The position numbers and the translations under genes are program-made. A stretch of DNA of 64,000 nucleotides from Nocardioides marmoribigeumensis (GTDB taxonomy: Bacteria; Actinomycetota; Actinomycetes; Propionibacteriales; Nocardioidaceae), in NCBI RefSeq assembly GCF_031458325.1, contig NZ_JAVDYG010000001.1, positions 3,534,001-3,598,000 on the forward strand, given 5' to 3'. This document shows, one piece after another, positions 57,723-64,000 of the stretch (its first letter is position 1; each line of letters begins with the position of its first letter). The notes under the pieces are model-generated. The model saw nothing but the letters and a program-made list of their open reading frames with translations. It was not told the origin of the DNA and ran no database searches.

Positions 57723-58361
57723 TCAGGCCGATGCGGCCTCGGCTGCCTCGGCGGCCCGGGTGCCCGGCTGGTGGAGGTCCTGGCGCAGCAGGCGGGCCGC
57801 GAGGGCCACGGCCGGACCGAGCAGGACGATCACGACGATCGTGCCGAGCCCGACCGCCGCGCCCTGCCACCACCCGACCAGGGCGCCCAGCAGCTGGGCG
57901 GTGTTGTAGGAGACCGCGAACGGCACCGGCGGGTCGAAGCCCAGCGCCGCCGCCTCGACGGGACCGGCGCCGAGCCCGACGCCGAGGTAGAGCGCGATGC
58001 CGGCCGCGAGCACCGGGAACGCCGCGACGAGCAGGACCAGGCGCGCCCACAGCGCGTCGGGCTGGTCCACCACCTCGAGCCCGAGGTTGACCACCAGGCT
58101 GACGACGGCGACCTGGGTGATCGTGCCGATGCCGGGGCGCACGCCGCGCACCCAGCCCAGGCCGACGAACGCCAGGCCCACCACGACGCTCATCCACAGG
58201 AACGACACGTCCAGCCCGATCGAGAGCCCGTTGACCAGCGTCGAGTAGCCGTCGGACCCCAGCCGTGGGACGAGGGCGAGGGTCACGCCCACGCCGAGGA
58301 CGACACAACCGAGCAGCAGCTGGGCACCGCGGAGGACCGGGTGCCGGCGGGATCGCGTCAC
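57723..58361 (-). CDS. YczE/YitT-like membrane protein
   Basis: A 212-residue protein with five hydrophobic helices and the pattern [35 protein letters not shown], then [20 protein letters not shown], typical of the YczE/YyaS/YitT membrane family. The role is unknown. GTG 58361 lies 6 nt after TAGGTT, so it is probably leaderless. It sits on the opposite strand between rplQ and truA, which are usually neighbours. Confidence 0.82.
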   Translation of the reverse strand: MTRSRRHPVLRGAQLLLGCVVLGVGVTLALVPRLGSDGYSTLVNGLSIGLDVSFLWMSVVVGLAFVGLGWVRGVRPGIGTITQVAVVSLVVNLGLEVVDQPDALWARLVLLVAAFPVLAAGIALYLGVGLGAGPVEAAALGFDPPVPFAVSYNTAQLLGALVGWWQGAAVGLGTIVVIVLLGPAVALAARLLRQDLHQPGTRAAEAAEAASA

Positions 58362-58367
58362 CAGGTG

Positions 58368-58373
58368 AACCTA
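58368..58373 (-). promoter_or_regulatory. -10 element of the YczE-like gene (leaderless)
   Basis: TAGGTT-CACCTG-GTG on the minus strand, with 6 nt between hexamer and start codon. The same TAGGTT hexamer precedes the oxidoreductase gene at 2662. Confidence 0.55.
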
Positions 58374-58414
58374 CCGACCGGCTCGGCGCCGGCGGCGGCT
58401 GGGAGGATGGCGCG

Positions 58415-59275
58415 GTGCGTGTGCGTCTGGATCTCTCCTACGACGGCGGCGGCTTCCACGGCTGGGCCGCCCAGCCCGGCCTCCGCACCGTCCAGGGCGA
58501 CCTCCAGGACGCCCTGCGCACCGTCCTGCGGGAGCCGGACCTCACGGTCACGTGCGCCGGTCGCACCGACACCGGCGTGCACGCCCGGGGCCAGGTGGTG
58601 CACGCCGACGTGGCGGAGGAGTCGCTGGCCGCGACGGTCGGTCGCTCCGGCGACGCCCCGGTCGACGCGCTCGCCCGCCGCCTCAACGGCGTGCTCGCGT
58701 GCGACGTGCGCGTGCGCCGGGTCTCGGTGGCCCCCGAGGGCTTCGACGCCCGGTTCTCCGCGCTGTGGCGGCGCTACGTCTACCGGCTGAGCGACGCCCC
58801 CGGCGTGCCGGACCCCCTCACGCGCGGGCACGTCCTGGTCTGGCCCCGCCCCCTGGACGAGTCGGCCATGCAGGAGGCCGCCGCGGGCTTGCTGGGGGAG
58901 CACGACTTCGCGGCGTTCTGCAAGCGCCGGGAGGGCGCGACGACGGTGCGCCGGCTCCTGGACCTCCGCGTCGAGCGTGTACGACGGGAGGGCGGCTCCG
59001 GCCTCGACCTCACCGTCCGCGCGGACGCGTTCTGCCACTCGATGGTCCGCGCCCTCACCGGCTGCCTGCTGGCCGTGGGCGAGGGACGCCGTGACCCGTC
59101 GTGGGCCGCTGAGGTCCTGGCCGGACGGCAGCGCGACCCGGCGGTGCTCGTCGTGCCGCCGCACGGGCTGTGCCTGGAGGAGGTCGCCTACCCGGCCGAC
59201 GAGGGGCTCGCCGCGAGGGTCGAGCAGAGCCGACGGGTCCGCACCCTGGCAGAGACGGAGGCCGTGCAGCCGTGA
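58415..59275 (+). CDS. truA: tRNA pseudouridine(38-40) synthase
   Basis: A 286-residue Tru[27 protein letters not shown] is at the N-terminus. The catalytic Asp lies in [33 protein letters not shown] and [21 protein letters not shown] are the other family blocks. It modifies the anticodon stem-loop of tRNAs. GTG 58415 has GGGAGG 8 nt upstream; the longer frame is out of family. Its stop overlaps the next gene's GTG. Confidence 0.96.
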   Translation: MRVRLDLSYDGGGFHGWAAQPGLRTVQGDLQDALRTVLREPDLTVTCAGRTDTGVHARGQVVHADVAEESLAATVGRSGDAPVDALARRLNGVLACDVRVRRVSVAPEGFDARFSALWRRYVYRLSDAPGVPDPLTRGHVLVWPRPLDESAMQEAAAGLLGEHDFAAFCKRREGATTVRRLLDLRVERVRREGGSGLDLTVRADAFCHSMVRALTGCLLAVGEGRRDPSWAAEVLAGRQRDPAVLVVPPHGLCLEEVAYPADEGLAARVEQSRRVRTLAETEAVQP

Positions 59276-59871
59276 GCGACGAGCACTACTTCACCGCCGA
59301 CCCCTCGGTGCCGTTCACCCGCAAGCCCGTGCACGCCCGCGTGTGGGGCCACGACCTGGCCCTGGACTCGGGGTCCGGGGTCTTCGCCCAGGGCCGGGTC
59401 GACGCCGGCACCGCGGTGCTGTTCCGCGAGGCCGAGCCGCAGGCCGCCGACGGGCCGTTCCTCGACCTCGGCTGCGGGTACGGCGTCGTGGCGCTCGCGC
59501 TGGCCGCCGTACGCCCCGGGGCGGAGGTGTGGGCGGTCGACGTCAACGAGCGGGCGCTCCTGCTCACGCGGGAGAACGCGGCGGCGGCCGGGCTCGCGGT
59601 GCACGCCGTGGGCCCCGAGGAGGTGCCGCCCGAGGTGCGGTTCTCCGAGATCTGGTCCAACCCGCCGATCCGCATCGGCAAGCAGGCGCTGCACGAGCTG
59701 CTGCTGACCTGGCTCCCGCGGCTGGCGCCGGACGGCCGTGCGGTGCTCGTCGTGGGACGCAACCTGGGCGCCGACTCGCTGCACCGGTGGATCGAGGAGC
59801 AGGGGTGGGACGTGGCGCGGCTGGGCTCCGCCAAGGGGTTCCGCGTGCTGGAGGTGCGCCCTCGCACCTGA
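59272..59871 (+). CDS. RsmC-like class I methyltransferase
   Basis: A 199-residue AdoMet methyltransferase. Motif I is [16 protein letters not shown], the acidic loop is [11 protein letters not shown], and motif IV is [11 protein letters not shown]. The NPP(I/Y) motif indicates transfer to an exocyclic amine, as in 16S rRNA m2G1207 methylation by RsmC. It lacks the extra N-terminal domain of the E. coli enzyme, as is usual in Gram-positive bacteria. GTG 59272 overlaps truA (GTGA), so they are coupled. Confidence 0.88.
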   Translation: MSDEHYFTADPSVPFTRKPVHARVWGHDLALDSGSGVFAQGRVDAGTAVLFREAEPQAADGPFLDLGCGYGVVALALAAVRPGAEVWAVDVNERALLLTRENAAAAGLAVHAVGPEEVPPEVRFSEIWSNPPIRIGKQALHELLLTWLPRLAPDGRAVLVVGRNLGADSLHRWIEEQGWDVARLGSAKGFRVLEVRPRT

Positions 59872-59900
59872 GGGCGGCCGGGTGGGGGCAGGATGAGGTC

Positions 59901-62606
59901 ATGACGACGACGCGGGCGACGAGGTACGTCTTCGACTTCACCGAGGGCGGCAAGGACCAGAAGGACCTGCTGGGGGGCAAGGGGGCCAACCTCGCCGAGA
60001 TGACCAAGCTCGGGCTGCCGGTGCCACCGGGGTTCACGATCACCACCGAGGCCTGCCGCGCCTACCTGGAGTCGGCGCGTGGGGGCGAGGCCGGCTCGAT
60101 GCCGGAGGGTCTCGCCGAGGAGGTCTCGGAGCACCTGGCCTCCCTGGAGGAGGCGATGGGCAAGCGGCTCGGGGACGCCGAGGACCCGCTGCTGGTCTCG
60201 GTGCGCTCGGGCGCGAAGTTCTCGATGCCCGGGATGATGGAGACCGTCCTCAACGTCGGGCTCAACGACGAGTCGGTGCAGGGGCTGGCACGGCAGAGCG
60301 ACAACCCGCGCTCGGCCTGGGACTCCTACCGCCGCCTGCTGCAGATGTTCGGCAGGACCGTCCTCGGGGTCGACGCCGACCTCTTCGAGCACGCCCTGGA
60401 CGAGCTCAAGGTGACCCGCAGCGTCGAGCACGACGTCGACCTCTCCGCCGAGGACCTCGAGGAGCTGGTCGGCACCTTCAAGTACGTCATCGCCGAGCAC
60501 AGCGACATCGGCTTCCCGCAGGACCCGCGCGCGCAGCTCGACCTCGCGATCGCCGCCGTCTTCGACTCGTGGAACACCGATCGCGCCGCGATCTACCGCC
60601 GCCAGGAGCGCATCCCGCACGGCCTCGGCACCGCGGTCAACGTCTGCTCGATGGTCTTCGGCAACCTCGGCGACGACTCCGGCACGGGGGTGGCCTTCAC
60701 CCGCGACCCGGCGTCCGGGGCGCAGGGCATCTACGGCGACTACCTGCAGAACGCCCAGGGCGAGGACGTCGTCGCCGGCATCCGCAACACCGTGCCGCTG
60801 GCGGACCTCGAGCAGATCGACAAGGCGTCGTACGACGAGCTGCTGCGGATCATGCAGCGGCTCGAGGAGCACTACAAGGACCTGTGCGACATCGAGTTCA
60901 CCGTCGAGCACGGCAAGCTGTGGATGCTGCAGACGCGGGTGGGCAAGCGCACCCCGGGCGCCGCCTTCCGGATCGCGGTGCAGCTGGTCGACCAGGGCCT
61001 GATCGACCTCGACGAGGCGCTGCAGCGGGTGACCGGGGCCCAGCTGGCGCAGCTGATGTTCCCGCAGTTCGACCCCAGCGCCGAGCGCGAGCTGCTGACC
61101 AAGGGCATGAACGCCTCGCCCGGGGCCGCGGTCGGGCGCGCGGCCTTCGACTCGGCCACGGCCGTCGAGTGGGCCGAGGAGGGCGACAAGGTCATCCTCG
61201 TTCGGCGCGAGACCAACCCCGACGACCTCTCGGGCATGGTCGCCGCGACCGGCATCCTGACCTCGCGGGGCGGCAAGACCTCGCACGCGGCGGTCGTGGC
61301 GCGGGGCATGGGGCGCACCTGCGTCTGCGGGGCGGACGACCTCGACGTCGACGTGCGAGGTGGTCGCTTCCGCACCTCGGACGGCGTGGAGGTCCACGAG
61401 GGCGAGGTCATCTCCATCGACGGCACGACGGGTGAGGTGTTCCGCGGAGAGGTGCCGGTCAAGGACTCGCTGGTCGTGCGGTGGTTCGAGGGCGAGTCCG
61501 AGCTCGCGGACGAGGACGACCTGGTGGGCGCGGTCGCTCGGCTGATGGACCACGCCGACCAGGCCCGTCGTCTCGGGGTGCGCGCCAACGCCGACACCCC
61601 GGCGGACGCGATGCGGGCGCGACGCTTCGGCGCGGAGGGCATCGGTCTGTGCCGCACCGAGCACATGTTCCTCGGTGACCGCCGCGAGCTCGTCGAGCAC
61701 CTCATCCTGGCCTCCGACGCCAAGGGGCAGGCCAAGGCCCTCGACGCCTTCCTCCCGCTGCAGCGTGCCGACTTCGTCGAGATCCTCGAGGCGATGGACG
61801 GACTCCCCGTCACGATCCGGCTGATCGACCCTCCGTTGCACGAGTTCCTCCCCGGCTTCACCGAGCTGTCGATGAAGGTCGCGGTGGCCGAGGCCGCCGG
61901 CAAGCCCAACAAGCGCGACGTGCGGATGCTCACCGCCGTCAAGCGGATGCACGAGGAGAACCCGATGCTCGGGCTGCGCGGCGTCCGCCTGGGCATCGTC
62001 ATCCCGGGGTTGTTCGGGATGCAGGCGCGCGCGATCCTGGAGGCGGCCGCCATCCGGGTGAAGGCCGGGGGAGACCCGCGGCCCGAGATCATGATCCCGC
62101 TCGTGGCGACCGTCCAGGAGCTCGAGCACATGAAGTCCGACGTCGACGCGGTCGCGCGCACGGTCGAGCAGGAGACCGGGACCTCGGTGCCTTACAAGGT
62201 GGGGTCGATGATCGAGCTGCCGCGCGCCGCGGTGACCGCCGACCAGATCGCCGAGCAGGCGGAGTTCTTCTCCTTCGGCACCAACGACCTCACCCAGATG
62301 ACCTGGGGCTTCTCCCGTGACGACGTCGAGGCGGCGTTCTTCAGCCAGTACCTCGAGCGCGGCATCTTCGGCGTCTCCCCGTTCGAGACCCTCGACCGCA
62401 TCGGGGTCGGAGCGCTGATCCGCGAGGCGGTCGAGCGCGGGCGCCGCACCCGACCCGACCTGCACCTCGGCATCTGCGGCGAGCACGGCGGAGACCCCGA
62501 CTCGATCCACTTCTTCGAGGAGGTCGGGCTCGACTACGTCTCCTGCTCGGCGTTCCGGGTCCCGGTCGCCCGGCTCGAGGCCGGCCGGGCGGTCGGCGAC
62601 GCCTGA
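59901..62606 (+). CDS. ppdK: Pyruvate, phosphate dikinase
   Basis: A 901-residue PPDK. The ATP-grasp part includes DLLGGKGANLAEMTKLGLPVP and SVRSGAKFSMPGMMETVLNV. The swivelling phospho-His domain has LTSRGGKTSHAAVVARGMGR with the catalytic His. The PEP-binding barrel ends with SFGTNDLTQMTWGFSRDD and LGICGEHGGDP with the catalytic Cys. It interconverts pyruvate/ATP/Pi and PEP/AMP/PPi in the cytoplasm. ATG 59901 is preceded by a GGATGAGG stretch. It stands 29 bp after the RsmC-like gene. Confidence 0.97.
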   Translation: MTTTRATRYVFDFTEGGKDQKDLLGGKGANLAEMTKLGLPVPPGFTITTEACRAYLESARGGEAGSMPEGLAEEVSEHLASLEEAMGKRLGDAEDPLLVSVRSGAKFSMPGMMETVLNVGLNDESVQGLARQSDNPRSAWDSYRRLLQMFGRTVLGVDADLFEHALDELKVTRSVEHDVDLSAEDLEELVGTFKYVIAEHSDIGFPQDPRAQLDLAIAAVFDSWNTDRAAIYRRQERIPHGLGTAVNVCSMVFGNLGDDSGTGVAFTRDPASGAQGIYGDYLQNAQGEDVVAGIRNTVPLADLEQIDKASYDELLRIMQRLEEHYKDLCDIEFTVEHGKLWMLQTRVGKRTPGAAFRIAVQLVDQGLIDLDEALQRVTGAQLAQLMFPQFDPSAERELLTKGMNASPGAAVGRAAFDSATAVEWAEEGDKVILVRRETNPDDLSGMVAATGILTSRGGKTSHAAVVARGMGRTCVCGADDLDVDVRGGRFRTSDGVEVHEGEVISIDGTTGEVFRGEVPVKDSLVVRWFEGESELADEDDLVGAVARLMDHADQARRLGVRANADTPADAMRARRFGAEGIGLCRTEHMFLGDRRELVEHLILASDAKGQAKALDAFLPLQRADFVEILEAMDGLPVTIRLIDPPLHEFLPGFTELSMKVAVAEAAGKPNKRDVRMLTAVKRMHEENPMLGLRGVRLGIVIPGLFGMQARAILEAAAIRVKAGGDPRPEIMIPLVATVQELEHMKSDVDAVARTVEQETGTSVPYKVGSMIELPRAAVTADQIAEQAEFFSFGTNDLTQMTWGFSRDDVEAAFFSQYLERGIFGVSPFETLDRIGVGALIREAVERGRRTRPDLHLGICGEHGGDPDSIHFFEEVGLDYVSCSAFRVPVARLEAGRAVGDA

Positions 62607-62753
62607 CCTGCCGGGGCCCGGCCCACGCCGGTCCCGATTCGGTCAGGGACAACGACGGGACGGGTGTCAGGTGCGCCCGGGACGCGGGGCCCGGTTGTCT
62701 CCTCCTCACCGAGGCGGTCCATCCCGGGCCGCCCTGACCGTGAGGACACCACG

Positions 62754-63182
62754 ATGCGCATCACCACCACCACCCGCCGTACCGCCACCGTCGTCGCCAC
62801 CGCAGGGGCCGCCCTCGCGCTCGCCGCGGGTGCCGCGTCGGCGCACGACTGCTTCGTCCCGATGCAGAGCCTCAACGCGCCGGTGAGCGCCAACTGGGAG
62901 GCGATCAACGCCGAGCAGATCGCCGGCTTCGGGTTCGGCTACGAGGCGCCCTGCGCCGGCGCCTCGAAGGCGGGGTACGCCGCCCTCAAGGCCGCGGGCC
63001 TGCCGGTCGGCGTGAAGATCTACGTCGGCAGCAACGCGGCCGGCGAGATGACCATCGGCGGCCACTCGGCCAACCCCAACCTGGCCGACGGTAAGGGCCT
63101 GGACAACTTCGAGGCCGGCAGCGAGCTGCCGTTCCAGATCGCCGGGGTGTGGTACGACGCCGCGTCGCACCACGTCTGCTGA
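62754..63182 (+). CDS. Small secreted protein of unknown function
   Basis: A 142-residue protein. The signal peptide is residues 1-31 (TVVATAGAALALAAGAASA), with cleavage before HDCFVP. The mature part has three Cys (DCF, APC, the terminal HHVC), aromatic and Gly-rich stretches, and several His (SAHD, GGHSA, SHHVC). The final Cys could form a disulphide or, with the His, bind metal. I do not recognise a family. ATG 62754 follows GTGAGGAC. It stands alone between ppdK and the ABC-F gene. Confidence 0.72.
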   Translation: MRITTTTRRTATVVATAGAALALAAGAASAHDCFVPMQSLNAPVSANWEAINAEQIAGFGFGYEAPCAGASKAGYAALKAAGLPVGVKIYVGSNAAGEMTIGGHSANPNLADGKGLDNFEAGSELPFQIAGVWYDAASHHVC

Positions 63183-63237
63183 CCCCGGACGGATATCGGG
63201 TCGCCGCAGCAGCACCCGGCCGGGGAGAATCACGCTC

Positions 63238-64000
63238 ATGGGTCATGTCGACGTCTCCGGAGTGCGGTTCGAGCTCCCCGACGGCCGGGTGCTGCTCGAC
63301 GACGTGTCGTTCCGCGTCGGCGAGGGCGCCAAGGTCGCCCTCGTCGGCGCCAACGGCGCGGGGAAGACCACGCTGCTGCGCATCGTCACCGGCGACCTGG
63401 TGCCGCACGCGGGCGCCGTGACCCGCTCCGGCGGCCTCGGCGTCATGCGCCAGATGGTCGGCCGCGAGGACGAGACCGTCGGCGAGCTGCTGCTGTCCGT
63501 CGCTCCCGAGCGCGCGCGAGCGGCCGCGGCCGAGGTCGCGCGCCTCGAGCTGGCGCTGATGGAGACCGAGGACGAGCGCACCCAGATGTCCTACGCCTCG
63601 GCGCTGGCGGAGTGGGGCGACGCCGGCGGCTACGACCTCGAGGTCACCTGGGACGTCGTGTGCACCCAGGGGCTCGGGGTGTCCTACGAGCGCGCGAAGT
63701 ACCGCGACCTGCGCACCCTCTCCGGTGGCGAGCAGAAGCGGCTCGTGCTGGAGTACCTCCTCGCCGGTCCCGACGAGGTCCTGCTGCTCGACGAGCCGGA
63801 CAACTTCCTCGACGTCCCCGGCAAGCAGTGGCTCGAGCGACGCCTCCAGGAGTCGCCCAAGACGGTGCTGTTCGTCAGCCACGACCGCGAGCTGCTCAGC
63901 AACGTCGCGACGAGGGTGGTCACCGTCGAGCTCGGGGCAGCGGGCAACACGACCTGGACCCACCCGGGCGGCTTCGCGTCGTACCACGACGCCCGGAAGG
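63238..64000 (+). CDS. ABC-F family ATP-binding protein (partial, 3' end outside window)
   Basis: The first 254 codons of a second ABC-F protein. Walker A is GANGAGKTTLLRI, the signature is TLSGGEQKRLVLEYLL, and Walker B is VLLLDEPDNFLDVPGKQWL with a switch His in FVSHDREL. The usual DEPTNHLD reads DEPDNFLD here, a mark of one actinobacterial ABC-F subgroup. The second cassette lies beyond the window. ATG 63238 is preceded by GGGGAGA. Confidence 0.9.
   Translation, partial: MGHVDVSGVRFELPDGRVLLDDVSFRVGEGAKVALVGANGAGKTTLLRIVTGDLVPHAGAVTRSGGLGVMRQMVGREDETVGELLLSVAPERARAAAAEVARLELALMETEDERTQMSYASALAEWGDAGGYDLEVTWDVVCTQGLGVSYERAKYRDLRTLSGGEQKRLVLEYLLAGPDEVLLLDEPDNFLDVPGKQWLERRLQESPKTVLFVSHDRELLSNVATRVVTVELGAAGNTTWTHPGGFASYHDARK

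Overview
The window is a stretch of an actinobacterial chromosome with very high G+C, most like Nocardioides or a close relative. The evidence is the F420-type luciferase-like oxidoreductase, MpaB/DUF2236 oxygenase, DUF501, stand-alone LigD polymerase domain, an A/E-rich extension on L17, many GTG starts with GTGA/ATGA overlaps, and repeated leaderless promoters (TANNNT 6-7 nt before the start codon). Genus is inferred from gene content only. I see no rRNA, insertion sequence, prophage or CRISPR array.

Layout. 1-8.4 kb: end of ispE, an ABC-F ATPase, a divergent MarR/oxidoreductase pair sharing a 17-bp operator, a PLDc_N membrane protein, then tRNA-Gln-glmU-prs-rplY-pth. 8.5-32.4 kb: an exopolysaccharide (EPS) island lying between pth and mfd. 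It encodes a polyprenyl-P sugar transferase, Wzx-like flippase, Wzy-like polymerase, two Wzz-like copolymerases, three glycosyltransferases (two disrupted), a sulfotransferase plus the PAP phosphatase CysQ, a GNAT/FemAB-like acyltransferase, an APH-fold kinase, a polysaccharide deacetylase, two paralogous secreted clan GH-A glycosidases and two secreted beta-propeller proteins. 32.4-34.3 kb: a secreted propeller protein and a LigD-type polymerase. 34.4-45.5 kb: housekeeping block mfd-lipoprotein-mazG-M15 peptidase-eno-ftsB-DUF501-ppx-family 5 uracil-DNA glycosylase. 45.5-53.3 kb: mixed genes, including a lipoprotein, an odd class I tRNA with a UAA anticodon, MpaB, PPK2, an orphan adenine methylase, YchJ, a Bax-inhibitor-1 protein and an SGNH hydrolase. 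53.3-59.9 kb: infA-rpmJ-rpsM-rpsK-rpsD-rpoA-rplQ, a divergent YczE-like membrane protein, truA and an RsmC-like methylase. 59.9-64 kb: ppdK, a small secreted protein and the start of a second ABC-F gene.

How the genes fit. The EPS island reads as a Wzx/Wzy-type pathway with sulfation, deacetylation and acylation steps and its own secreted glycosidases. A shared C-terminal module of about 160 residues occurs four times: twice in the surface propeller protein and once in each glycosidase. This suggests a common way of binding the secreted proteins to the polymer or the cell. Palindromes of the GGGAC-N4-GTCCC type, resembling DevR/DosR boxes, sit at identical spacing before both glycosidase genes.

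The most notable non-gene signals are: a short palindromic repeat (core GGTCGAGCCTGTCGAGAC) that has entered coding sequence in-frame (mfd, DUF501, adenine methylase C-terminus); a twin 16-bp palindrome array around a 10-bp-stem hairpin; clusters of TCC-triloop hairpins around rpoA; one in-frame amber codon and one homopolymer frameshift in two glycosyltransferase genes; and a class I tRNA(UAA) together with a UUA codon in pth.
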